Source: Phycisphaerales bacterium (GTDB lineage: Bacteria; Planctomycetota; Phycisphaerae; Phycisphaerales; SM1A02). Taken from it: a stretch of 64,000 nt of DNA. Below, piece by piece: positions 54,456-62,923 of the stretch. Made by a program: the position numbers and the translations under genes. Positions within the stretch are counted from its first letter, which is position 1, and the number at the start of each line of letters is the position of its first letter. The notes beneath the pieces were generated by a model that saw only the letters and a list, made by a program, of their open reading frames with translations, was not told the DNA's origin and did no database searches. The DNA is taken from contig SIAD01000001.1 of NCBI GenBank assembly GCA_009691915.1, positions 62,001 through 126,000 of the forward strand, written 5' to 3'.

Positions 54456-57400
54456 TCTCCGGTGCGCCGAACCCTCCGCCCCCGGGGCTTTCGATGACGA
54501 ACTGATCGCCTCGCTCAAGGCGAGCGGCCACGATTCCGGGGACTTCTTCAATGCGGCCGTCGGCGCGAACGATCCGCTGCGCGCCGCGCTGGCCGGGCGA
54601 TCCGCCAGCAAGGCCGTACGGCGACTCCACGCGGTGTTGCGAAAGGAATGAGAGATCGACTCCTTCCAAGAAGCGGATCCTGCGAACGAGACCATCGCCG
54701 CCACGGTGGGCTCCCGTGCCTCCAGAGCCACGGCGCACTCGGAACTCCTCGAGTCGCACTGGGTATCGCCGTTCGAGCACTTCCGCGTCAGTGATCCGGG
54801 TGTTGCTGATGTGCGTGTGTACGCCGTTCTCTCCAGGGCCGAGCTCGGTCGCTCCGGCGCCACCGGCAATGGTCTCGTAGAAACCAAACCGAGAATCTCC
54901 GAACAGCAGATTGTTGATCGTCCCCTGACTGCACGCCGCGAGTCCGAGCGCGCGCCAGAGGAGGTCGACAACTCTCTGACTCGTCTCTGTCTGCCCGATG
55001 GCGCAGGCCGGGCAGTCGCTGGGCGGGCCATCGAAGGGTGGCGCGAGGATTGAACCCTGGGGAATGACAAGATCAACCGCATCCATCAGCCCTTCGTTGA
55101 GCGGGAAGGCCGGTCCCTCGGGCCCAAGGGACTCACCGACGAGCACCCTGAGCGTGTACATGACCGCCGCGCGAGTAACCGCCAGTGGTGCGTTGAGATT
55201 GCCTGGATGCTTCGGTGCCGATCCGGTGAAGTCGATCCGAAGCCGCGCGGGTGAGTGTGTGCGAGCGACCGCGACGGCGAGGACAGTGCCGTCGTCGAGC
55301 CGCTCTTCGAATCTTCCGCCCTCGATGACGAGGGCCTCGATGGCCCGCTCGGCCGCGCGAACGGAGGAGTTTCTGAGCCACTGCCTGCAGCGCTCAACTG
55401 CGCCGTCCGGAGCTTCCGCGTACACCTGTCGAAGCCGGGTGGCGGCAAGTTCGTTGGCGGCCACCTGCGCGCGCACATCCATGATGTTTTCGTTGACGAG
55501 GCGGCTGGGCCACTTGCCTGAGCGAAGGCAGGCATCAAGACGGTCAAAGCGATCAACACCGCGCTCGACAACGAGCGTCGGCTCGATGACGACACCCTCG
55601 TCGCTGAGGCGCTTCGCGTCTGGAGGCATCGAGCCCGGTCGCGATCCGCCGATCTCGGCATGGTGGGCCCGATTGGCCGCATACCCCAGAAGCGTGCCGC
55701 TTTCTGCATGAATCGCGGTGATCGCTGTGATGTCGGGCAAGTGAGATCCGCCCAACCGGGGATGATTGACGACCAGGACATCGCCGGGCGCCATCGACCG
55801 CTCGGCCAGCACGGCACGCACGCACATTCCCAGCGCGCCGAGGTGAATCGGAATATGCGGGGCATTGACGACGAGGAAGGCGTCGGGTCCGAGCAGACCG
55901 CACGAGAAGTCCAGTCGATCCTTGATGTTCGCAGAGACAGCTGTGCGACGAAGTTGTTCACCCATGTCTGAGGCGATTGCCGTCAGCCGCGCCGCCACGA
56001 GCTCTTCCGTGCTGGCGCCACGCACTTCGGCGCGAGGGGCATCCGCGATTCGCGTGAAGACAAGCGTTCCGTCGGGGGCCGCGCTCGAACGCCAGTGGGG
56101 GGGAAGGAATGCCGTGGAGTCTTCGCGTGTGAAGACGAAGGGTCCGAGGATCGACTCGCCGCCGCCGGATTCCGCGGGAGTGGCTTCGCTTGTTGACTGA
56201 GGTGCGGTCATCTGGGCCGCCACCCTGACTCGCTCCAGCTCGACGGGTGCTCCGTCCGGCGGTGAGTACCCGTACACCGCGCGGTAGGCGGACGCGAAGG
56301 CGCGATGCAGTGTGTCGCACAGCCGAGCCGCTTCGGTTCCACTTCGATGAATGTCGACTTCCACCGACTCCTCGTGGCCCAGAAGCCGGAGCATCGCCGT
56401 GCATCGCGTGACAGCGCATTGCTGGCGTGGTACGCCAAGTGACTCCATCTCTTCGAGCGCCCGAGTGATCGCCTTCTCGACCAGCAACGAGACAGCGTCG
56501 TCCAACCGCACGAGGCATGTTGATGACACGACCCGTCCAAGGGATGCGCGCGAGATCCCTTTGGCACAGAGCAGTCCCGCGTCACGCGGGAAGAGCACTG
56601 AAGTGATCCCGATTCGCTCAGCAATCGAGCAGGCATGCAGAGCTCCCGCGCCTCCGAAGGCCACGAGCGCGTGGCTCGCCGGATCGATTCCGAGACGCAC
56701 CGTGACAGCGCGGAGTGCTGACGCCATCGACTCATCCGCAATTGCGATGAACCCTGCGAGCATCTCGTCTGGGGTCATGGGTCGCGTCGACTGCTTCGAG
56801 ACCTCGGCATGAAGGACGAGGGCGCAGCGCTGAGCGGCCTCGACATCGACCGGGATGGAGAGTCGAGCCGGGTCGATGCGCCCGAGAAGGAGATTCGCGT
56901 CCGTGAGTGTCAGAGGCCCGCCGCCGCCGTAGCACGCTGGGCCCGGATTGCTCCCGGCGCTCGTGGGGCCGACTCGAAGCGAGCGGCCATCGAACCAGAG
57001 GATCGAACCGCCTCCTGACGCGACACTCTCGAGAGCGACCGAGGGAGATGCGATCGTCACACCACCGACGGTCGTCTCATCGCGCATCTGGATCGCGCCG
57101 TCACAGCGCGCGACATCGGCGCTCGTACCTCCCATGTCGAGGGTGACGCATCTGTCGAACCCGCACGCAGCCGCGATGGCCGCGGCAGCTGCGACGCCAC
57201 CCGAGGGTCCCGAGAGCAAGCTCTCGCGGGGTTGAAACGCACAGGCGGGCACGAGACCCGCCGTGCTTGTCATCATGAAGACTTCGGCGCCGTCGCTGAG
57301 TCCAACCACGGCACCGACGAATGATCCGACCGGGCCCGAGAGCGCCGCATCGACGAGGGCCGCGCGCGCGCGCGGTTCGAATCGCGCGGATGCTCCGCAG

Positions 57401-58272
57401 CGGTGCGAGGGGGATACCCAGTCGAACAGCCCCTCGGAGCGCAGAATCTCTGCGACCCGTGCTTCCTGGGCGACGCCCTCCGGATGGCGTGGATCTGCAT
57501 GGATAAACGCGATGGCCGCCGCGGTCGCCCCCGAGGCGCGCGCGAGGCGCGCCGACTCACGAAGCGCATCCAGATCGAGTTCCTCGAGGACCCGCCCGTT
57601 TGCATCAATCCGCGCGCGCACCCCGACACTGACACGCTCCAGTGGCGCGGGCTTCGAAGGCGCGCGCGCGAAGATGTCGAGTCGTCGTTGATCGCCGATG
57701 AGCAGGAGATCTCCGAGACCCTCGTTGATGAAGAGGGCGGTCGGAGTCGTCCGGCCCTCGAGCAGGGCGTTGGTCCCGCGCGTCGTGCCGATGCGGATTC
57801 GACAATCGGACAGCGACCGCCCGGCGCTCCGCCTGAGCGCGAGCCTCACCGCGAAGATCGGCGCTTCCCATGGCGAAGTGAGCGTGACGAGCCACGGCGA
57901 TGGGGGTTCCCTCGGAATCCCGGGATCACTCAGGGAGCGATCAAGATCGATGGCGATGTGGTCTTCGTCAAGGCGTTCGGCATGAAGCACCCGTGCGGGC
58001 GGAGCGCCGCGACTCGAGTTCGCCGTGAATCCCGCAAGAAATGTGCCGATCTCGGCGGCGCCGAGCCCGATGCGAATGCGCACTCGCATCCTCTCACCCG
58101 ATGCCTCGACAACGGTTCCGCGCACCGCCGACGAACTGAGCACTTTGGCACGGCGCTCTTCGCCTGACCGAGACCGAGCCACGCAGTCGGTGAATGTTCC
58201 TCCGGTGTCGACACCGATCTCCCACTGCACACAGCGTGCATCCTCAGCTCCGCGCGGACAAGGGCCCTCCAT
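54442..58272 (-). CDS. 5-oxoprolinase / hydantoinase A+B family protein
   Basis: A 1276-aa ATP-dependent amidohydrolase fusing HyuA-like and HyuB-like parts, as in 5-oxoprolinase (5-oxoproline to glutamate). The HyuA half has VDTGGTFTD, GTTRGTNALLEG, LSGPSGGV, TLDMGGTSADV and AFGGAGALHA; the HyuB half has AVSANIKDRLDFSCG, HPRLGGSHLPDI, ANRAHHAEIGG, DCPACAIGQTETSQRVVDLLW and GSGGTGAHRGGDGLVR. About 100 residues are inserted between TGGTFTD and GTTRGTN. The ATG at 58272 was used; a GTG at 58290 and a GTG near QWEIGVDTG are alternatives. Substrate is inferred from family only. Confidence 0.88.
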   Translation of the reverse strand: MEGPCPRGAEDARCVQWEIGVDTGGTFTDCVARSRSGEERRAKVLSSSAVRGTVVEASGERMRVRIRIGLGAAEIGTFLAGFTANSSRGAPPARVLHAERLDEDHIAIDLDRSLSDPGIPREPPSPWLVTLTSPWEAPIFAVRLALRRSAGRSLSDCRIRIGTTRGTNALLEGRTTPTALFINEGLGDLLLIGDQRRLDIFARAPSKPAPLERVSVGVRARIDANGRVLEELDLDALRESARLARASGATAAAIAFIHADPRHPEGVAQEARVAEILRSEGLFDWVSPSHRCGASARFEPRARAALVDAALSGPVGSFVGAVVGLSDGAEVFMMTSTAGLVPACAFQPRESLLSGPSGGVAAAAAIAAACGFDRCVTLDMGGTSADVARCDGAIQMRDETTVGGVTIASPSVALESVASGGGSILWFDGRSLRVGPTSAGSNPGPACYGGGGPLTLTDANLLLGRIDPARLSIPVDVEAAQRCALVLHAEVSKQSTRPMTPDEMLAGFIAIADESMASALRAVTVRLGIDPASHALVAFGGAGALHACSIAERIGITSVLFPRDAGLLCAKGISRASLGRVVSSTCLVRLDDAVSLLVEKAITRALEEMESLGVPRQQCAVTRCTAMLRLLGHEESVEVDIHRSGTEAARLCDTLHRAFASAYRAVYGYSPPDGAPVELERVRVAAQMTAPQSTSEATPAESGGGESILGPFVFTREDSTAFLPPHWRSSAAPDGTLVFTRIADAPRAEVRGASTEELVAARLTAIASDMGEQLRRTAVSANIKDRLDFSCGLLGPDAFLVVNAPHIPIHLGALGMCVRAVLAERSMAPGDVLVVNHPRLGGSHLPDITAITAIHAESGTLLGYAANRAHHAEIGGSRPGSMPPDAKRLSDEGVVIEPTLVVERGVDRFDRLDACLRSGKWPSRLVNENIMDVRAQVAANELAATRLRQVYAEAPDGAVERCRQWLRNSSVRAAERAIEALVIEGGRFEERLDDGTVLAVAVARTHSPARLRIDFTGSAPKHPGNLNAPLAVTRAAVMYTLRVLVGESLGPEGPAFPLNEGLMDAVDLVIPQGSILAPPFDGPPSDCPACAIGQTETSQRVVDLLWRALGLAACSQGTINNLLFGDSRFGFYETIAGGAGATELGPGENGVHTHISNTRITDAEVLERRYPVRLEEFRVRRGSGGTGAHRGGDGLVRRIRFLEGVDLSFLSQHRVESPYGLAGGSPGQRGAQRIVRADGRIEEVPGIVAARLERGDQFVIESPGGGGFGAPEISTS

Positions 58273-58346
58273 GCCGCGAAGGTAGTGCACGCGTTGGTGC
58301 GCGTGGGTGGACGAGTCTGCATGACCGCTCGACTACCCTTGAATCG

Positions 58347-59627
58347 ATGGGACTGGTGACCGACATCGCCTACGCGGCGGCCGCGCTTCTCACGATGCCG
58401 TTCTGGCTCATCTCGTTGTGGCGTCGCGGCAAACTCAGGACCGACTGGCTCGGTCGGCTCGGTCTTCGCGCGCTGCCTCCGACCAGCAAGTCGATCGTTC
58501 CTGGGCATAGAAGAGTCCTGATTCATGCCGTATCGGTGGGGGAGGTCAACGCGATCCGGCTTCTGGCGGACGAACTCGGCGCCGAAGGCTCTGGCGTCGA
58601 TGTCGTCATTACATCAACGACGGACACGGGGCTTGCGCGCGCCCGTGCCTCGCTGGGCGAGCGCCATCAGGTCGTGCGGTTTCCGCTGGACTTCTCATGG
58701 GCGATGAAACAACTCCTCGACGCGACGAGACCCGATCTCGTGCTGCTGACGGAACTTGAGGTGTGGCCAAACTTTCTCCGGCAGTGCCGTCGACGGGGGA
58801 TCCCGGTTGCTGTTGTGAATGGGCGGCTCAGCGAACGCAGTTACCGCCGCAGCGCCCTGTGTCGTCCCGTGCTGACAGGAATGTTTTCGTCATTGGCACG
58901 CGTGTGTGCGCAAGATCGCGTGTACGCCGAGCGGTTCGTCGCCATGGGGACACCATCGGCGCGGGTGGTTGTCACAGGCACGATGAAGTGGGACACCGCG
59001 GAAGTGGCCGACACGGTTGCGGGGGCGGCGGAACTGGCCCAGGCAATGGGTGTCGACTCCAACCGGAAGCTCATCGTGGCGGGATCGACGGCCCCCGGCG
59101 AAGAGGCAATGCTGGCCGAGGCCTGCCCTCCAGGCGTGCAACTCATGTGCGCCCCGCGAAAGCCCGAGTGGTTCGACAGCGCCGCCAAGTCGCTGCCGCA
59201 GTGCACGAGGCGAAGCCAGTGCATGAAGGGGGGGAGCCGCACCCACGGCGCAGACCGCTTTCTTCTCGACACGATTGGTGAACTCCGCAAGGCCTATGCA
59301 GTCGCGGATCTTGTTGTCATCGGGCGCTCCTTCGGCAATCTCCACGGCTCGGACATGATGGAACCTGCCGCGCTCGGGAAGGCGATCGTCGTCGGACCAC
59401 AGGTCGGTGACTTTCAGGCGACCGCTGACACGATGGTGGCCGCGAAGGCGATTGTGCAGTGTTCAAAGGACGCGTTGCGCGCGACTCTCGCCGAGTTGAT
59501 GGCCCTCGACGAGAGGCGGGCGGCCCTCGGCGCCGCCGCGCGTGCAGTTGTCCTGCGCGAGCAGGGGGCGACTTCGCGCCATGTCGCCATGGCCCTGGAA
59601 CTTCTTGGAAGGACGAGTGGGGCGTGA
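58347..59627 (+). CDS. waaA: 3-deoxy-D-manno-octulosonic acid transferase
   Basis: Transfers Kdo from CMP-Kdo to lipid A precursor, so the organism probably makes LPS. The 426-aa GT-B protein has an N-terminal membrane helix (DIAYAAAALLTMPFWLISLW), the IHAVSVGEVNAIRLL motif, TSTTDTGLARA, LLTELEVWPNFLRQC, the VVNGRLSERSYRR motif, GTMKWD and the C-terminal donor site IGRSFGNLHGSDMMEPAALGKAI. The ATG at 58347 gives the usual length. It is coupled to thiL by a GTGA overlap. It is divergent from the oxoprolinase. Confidence 0.93.
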   Translation: MGLVTDIAYAAAALLTMPFWLISLWRRGKLRTDWLGRLGLRALPPTSKSIVPGHRRVLIHAVSVGEVNAIRLLADELGAEGSGVDVVITSTTDTGLARARASLGERHQVVRFPLDFSWAMKQLLDATRPDLVLLTELEVWPNFLRQCRRRGIPVAVVNGRLSERSYRRSALCRPVLTGMFSSLARVCAQDRVYAERFVAMGTPSARVVVTGTMKWDTAEVADTVAGAAELAQAMGVDSNRKLIVAGSTAPGEEAMLAEACPPGVQLMCAPRKPEWFDSAAKSLPQCTRRSQCMKGGSRTHGADRFLLDTIGELRKAYAVADLVVIGRSFGNLHGSDMMEPAALGKAIVVGPQVGDFQATADTMVAAKAIVQCSKDALRATLAELMALDERRAALGAAARAVVLREQGATSRHVAMALELLGRTSGA

Positions 59628-60556
59628 GTGTTTCGGAAGATCTGATCATCCGCCTCGCCCAGCGGCTCGGTGCCTCGCTGCCCCCGCGCGTGACACTCGG
59701 GCCGGGCGATGACATGGCACTGCTTTCACTCCCGGGGAATCAACTGCTCATCGCCGCGGACCAGATCGTCGCGGGCGTTCACTATTCCTTGGAGACGCCG
59801 CTGCCGCTGGTGGCGCGCAAGGCGGTCGCACGGAATGTGAGCGATGCCGCGGCGATGGCGGGGATCCCTCTCGCCACGCTCGCCTGTGCCGTGCTTCCGA
59901 CTTCGATGACGCAGGCTGAGGCTGAACTCCTGCTCGTCTCGCTCGCCGATATCGCCCAGAGTTTCGACTGCCCCCTGATCGGCGGAGACACGACAATTCA
60001 CACCGATCCTGCCGCGCCCCTCACGCTGTCGGTCACGATCGTGGCGGCTGCGCGCTCCGACGGGATCGTCGTGAGGCGCGACGGCGCGCGCCGAGGCGAC
60101 TCGATCGTCATCAGCGGAGCCGTGGGGGGATCGTTTGGGGCGGACGGCCTCGGTCGGCACCTCTCATTCACCCCCAGGGTGGTTGAGGCGCAGGAGCTCG
60201 TTGACGCGCTCGGGAGAAGTGTTCACGCCATGATTGATCTGAGCGACGGTCTGGGAGTTGACCTTGTGCGAGTGATTGACGCATCGAGTCGCGCGTCCGG
60301 CGAACTCCTTGAAGCGCGACTCAACTCTGAAGCAATTCCGCTCAACGCAGGCTGCGTACTGCCGGGATCACTCTCCCACGGCGAGGACTACGAACTGGTC
60401 GCCATGATCGCCCCAGGGTGCGAAGCGCCTGCGGGATGGACGCGAATCGGAGTCATCCAGACGCGTGAGGCCGAGAGCGCTCCACGGGTCGTTCTGATCT
60501 CGCCGGATGGAGCCATCGACATCTCGTCGCGCGGGTGGATCCATGGAACAGATTGA
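59624..60556 (+). CDS. thiL: Thiamine-monophosphate kinase
   Basis: Phosphorylates thiamine phosphate to thiamine pyrophosphate. The 310-aa AIR-synthase-fold protein has GPGDDMALL (nucleotide loop), VAGVHYSL, VARKAVARNVSDAAAMAG, LIGGDTT, the MIDLSDGLGVDLVRV motif and LSHGEDYELVAMI, all in ThiL order. The GTG at 59624 overlaps the waaA stop as GTGA. Its last 14 nt overlap the start of tsaE, so waaA-thiL-tsaE is one compact unit. Confidence 0.93.
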   Translation: MSVSEDLIIRLAQRLGASLPPRVTLGPGDDMALLSLPGNQLLIAADQIVAGVHYSLETPLPLVARKAVARNVSDAAAMAGIPLATLACAVLPTSMTQAEAELLLVSLADIAQSFDCPLIGGDTTIHTDPAAPLTLSVTIVAAARSDGIVVRRDGARRGDSIVISGAVGGSFGADGLGRHLSFTPRVVEAQELVDALGRSVHAMIDLSDGLGVDLVRVIDASSRASGELLEARLNSEAIPLNAGCVLPGSLSHGEDYELVAMIAPGCEAPAGWTRIGVIQTREAESAPRVVLISPDGAIDISSRGWIHGTD

Positions 60557-60992
60557 ACTGGCTGACGAGGCGGCCACGGAGGCGCTCGGTGCGCGGCTGG
60601 CTGCGACACTCAGAGGCGGAGACCTCCTCGCACTCGATGGCGACCTCGGGAGTGGCAAGACAACGCTTGTCCGTGGCCTGGCGAGAGGGCTCGGCATCGA
60701 CCCACTCACACTCGCGAGCCCGAGCTTTATCACCATGCAGGAATACACCAAGGGGCGGATCACACTGACCCACATCGACGCGTGGCGCATCAAGCCCAGC
60801 GACATCGTGGCGACGCTTGAGTCTCTGGGGTGGGACGAACTCCTCGGTTGCGCCACCCGAGTCGTCGTCGTCGAATGGGCCGCGAAACTGGCTGCGCACC
60901 TTCCGCCACAGCGGTTGTCGATCACTCTTCAATATTCAAGCGACGGATCGCGGCGGAGTGTTTCGCTCAGCGATTCTCGTCGCCAACCGTGA
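60543..60992 (+). CDS. tsaE: tRNA threonylcarbamoyladenosine biosynthesis ATPase TsaE
   Basis: A 149-aa P-loop ATPase that works with TsaB/TsaD in making t6A37 of ANN-decoding tRNAs. It has DGDLGSGKTTLVRGLARGLG (Walker A), SPSFITMQEY (switch-like loop), THIDAWRI and a VVVVEWAAKL strand with the conserved Glu-Trp, the standard TsaE layout. The ATG at 60543 is within the end of thiL. tsaB and tsaD are not in the window. Confidence 0.92.
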   Translation: MEQIELADEAATEALGARLAATLRGGDLLALDGDLGSGKTTLVRGLARGLGIDPLTLASPSFITMQEYTKGRITLTHIDAWRIKPSDIVATLESLGWDELLGCATRVVVVEWAAKLAAHLPPQRLSITLQYSSDGSRRSVSLSDSRRQP

Positions 60993-61001
60993 GCGAGCGC
61001 C

Positions 61002-61475
61002 CTATGTCTTGGGCGCGTTCGGGCTGACCGCGTAGATCTGAAAGCGATGGCCCACGGGAGTCCAGCCCAACTCCCTGCAGATTCGATTCCTGACTGCGGT
61101 CAATTCGGGGCTGTGAAACTCAACCAGCGTGCCGGTCTTCATGCAGACCATGTGATCCCGCGGCTCCTTGCCATATATGAGTTGATAGTGAGCCTGCTTG
61201 GAGTCGAACAGTGCCTGCACAATGATGCCAGCCTCCAGAAGCAACGAGATCGTCCGGTAGGAGGTTGCCTTGGAGACCCGGTGGCCGCGCTTGCGAAGTT
61301 CGAGGAGCAATTCCTCCGCCTCGAAGAGGCCGTCGCGAGCGATGATCGCATCCAGAACATCCGCCCGTTCGGTCGTGTACTTCAGTCCCTTCGACTTGAG
61401 GTACCTGCGGAACACCGAGCACAGCGGGGCCATTTGCTGGCGCATCTCACTCGAAGTCGGCTGGGTTGCACTCAT
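61002..61475 (-). CDS. Fur-family transcriptional regulator
   Basis: A 157-aa metal-responsive repressor of the Fur/PerR/Zur family. The winged-helix part has YTTERADVLDAIIAR and SKATSYRTISLLLEAGII (recognition helix). The dimer/metal region has FDSKQAHYQLIYGKEPRDHMVC, a His/Glu cluster (VEFHSPEL) and a C-terminal GHRFQIYAVSP. The structural-zinc CXXC is incomplete: only one Cys (MVCMKTG) is present, and no C-terminal CXXC. Which metal it senses cannot be told. It is a leftward gene after lysC (168-nt gap). Confidence 0.9.
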   Translation of the reverse strand: MSATQPTSSEMRQQMAPLCSVFRRYLKSKGLKYTTERADVLDAIIARDGLFEAEELLLELRKRGHRVSKATSYRTISLLLEAGIIVQALFDSKQAHYQLIYGKEPRDHMVCMKTGTLVEFHSPELTAVRNRICRELGWTPVGHRFQIYAVSPNAPKT

Positions 61476-61517
61476 GGGGGAAGGCGAGCGTCAAGCACCG
61501 TCACAACACCGAAAGTC

Positions 61518-61546
61518 CGATAATGGATGTTCTGTAAAATCACCAA
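61518..61546 (-). promoter_or_regulatory. Possible fur promoter with Fur-box-like half site
   Basis: On the - strand, TTGGTG (61541-61546) lies 15-17 nt upstream of the AT-rich CATTAT/TTATCG stretch, a weak -35/-10 pair. The same segment read on the + strand begins GATAATGGAT, which resembles the first half of a Fur box, with an imperfect partner AAAATC at 61536-61541. An autoregulatory site is possible but weakly supported. Confidence 0.3.
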
Positions 61547-61643
61547 CCCATCCGGAATCCTCGGAGAACCCGCACAGTTGCGTCCTTGAACTCCATGCCG
61601 CTGACTCATGTTGACTCCCAGAGTGGGCCGCTTTCGAGGTTCG

Positions 61644-62912
61644 TCATGCACGCGCCTGATCGGTCTGCATGGCGACAGTGGCGTGCGAACCAAGGCCGAG
61701 GCCGAATGTGCGATGAACTGCTTCCAGAGCCTTGTGTCCATCCGCCTTGTCGATGATGCAGCTGATCTTGATTTCGCTTGTCGTGATGTTGTGAATAGGA
61801 ATCGAGACCTCGGCGAGCGCGCGAAACATCCGACTTGCGACACCGGCATGAACCTTCATGCCCACTCCGACGGCCGAGACCTTAGCGAGGCCGACCTCGA
61901 CGGAGAGTTCGCCTTCGCCGAGCTGGGCGAGTGTCCCGGCGACAATTTCTTTCGCGTCACCAAGATCCCCATGTTCGACGGTGAAGGCGATCATGGTGGA
62001 TTCTCCCTGCTCCGTCTGCATGATGTCGTCAACGACGATGTTGGCAGCAGCCAGCGCCGTGAAGATCCGACCTTGCAGGCCGATGGTGTTGCGGATCTGG
62101 CGGATGCTGACGCGCCCAAGGTCTTCCTTGAGGGCGCAGCCGACGACTGCGAGTTCTTCCATGGCTTGGCTCTCCCGTGCGATCATCGTGCCCGGATCGG
62201 GCTTCTGACTGTGACGGACATGAATGGGGACACCGAATTTCTCCCCGAAGAGGACGGCGCGCGGGTGCATCACCCCGGCGCCCAGCGTCGCCAGCTCCAG
62301 CATTTCCTCGTAGGAAATCCTCGGAAGTCGACACGCCGAACGGACGATCCGTGGATCGGCGGTGTAGACGCCGTCGACATCGGTGTAGATCTCGCAGCAG
62401 CCGCCAGTATCCGCGACTCGAAGCGCGGCCGCGATGGCCACCGCCGTCGTATCACTCCCGCCTCGCCCCAGCGTCGTGACTTCGCCGTCATCGGAGATTC
62501 CTTGAAACCCCGCGACCACCGGCACTTCACCGCGCGAGAGGAGCCGACCGAGGCGGCCCGATTCAATCCGAGTGATCCGTGACCGTCCATGAACGCCGTC
62601 GGTGCGAATCCCCGCCTGCCCACCGGTCAAGCTGGTCGCGGCGCACCCCAACTCGCGCAGGGCCATCGCCATGAGTCCGACCGCGACTTGCTCCCCCGTC
62701 GCCATCACCATGTCCAGTTCGCGCCGGTCGGGGATCGGCGAGACGCGCTCGGCGAGCGCGATCAATTCGTCAGTCGTATGCCCCATGGCACTCACGACTA
62801 CGACCAAATCGAACCCCGCCTCGCGCGCCTTGGCGACTCGTCGCGCGACGCGCATGATCCTCTCTGGATCCCCGACACTCGTGCCGCCGAACTTCTGGAC
62901 AATCGTGGGCAT
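61644..62912 (-). CDS. lysC: Aspartate kinase
   Basis: Phosphorylates L-aspartate, the first step towards DAP, lysine, threonine and methionine. The 422-aa monofunctional protein has VQKFGGTSVGDPERI, MATGEQVAVGLMA, GFQGISDDGEVTTLGRGGSDTTA (substrate/ATP site) and YTDVDGVYTADPRIV, then two C-terminal ACT domains with VVDDIMQTEQGESTMIAF and IHNITTSEIKISCI, expected to bind Lys/Thr. A GTG one codon upstream is an alternative start. It works in the same pathway as lysA at 14.9-16.2 kb but is not adjacent to it. Confidence 0.95.
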   Translation of the reverse strand: MPTIVQKFGGTSVGDPERIMRVARRVAKAREAGFDLVVVVSAMGHTTDELIALAERVSPIPDRRELDMVMATGEQVAVGLMAMALRELGCAATSLTGGQAGIRTDGVHGRSRITRIESGRLGRLLSRGEVPVVAGFQGISDDGEVTTLGRGGSDTTAVAIAAALRVADTGGCCEIYTDVDGVYTADPRIVRSACRLPRISYEEMLELATLGAGVMHPRAVLFGEKFGVPIHVRHSQKPDPGTMIARESQAMEELAVVGCALKEDLGRVSIRQIRNTIGLQGRIFTALAAANIVVDDIMQTEQGESTMIAFTVEHGDLGDAKEIVAGTLAQLGEGELSVEVGLAKVSAVGVGMKVHAGVASRMFRALAEVSIPIHNITTSEIKISCIIDKADGHKALEAVHRTFGLGLGSHATVAMQTDQARA

Positions 62913-62923
62913 CACTCACCAGT

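Noticed and set aside
61608-62582. 324-aa + strand frame opposite lysC
   Set aside because: Antisense to conserved aspartate kinase motifs and without domain signal.
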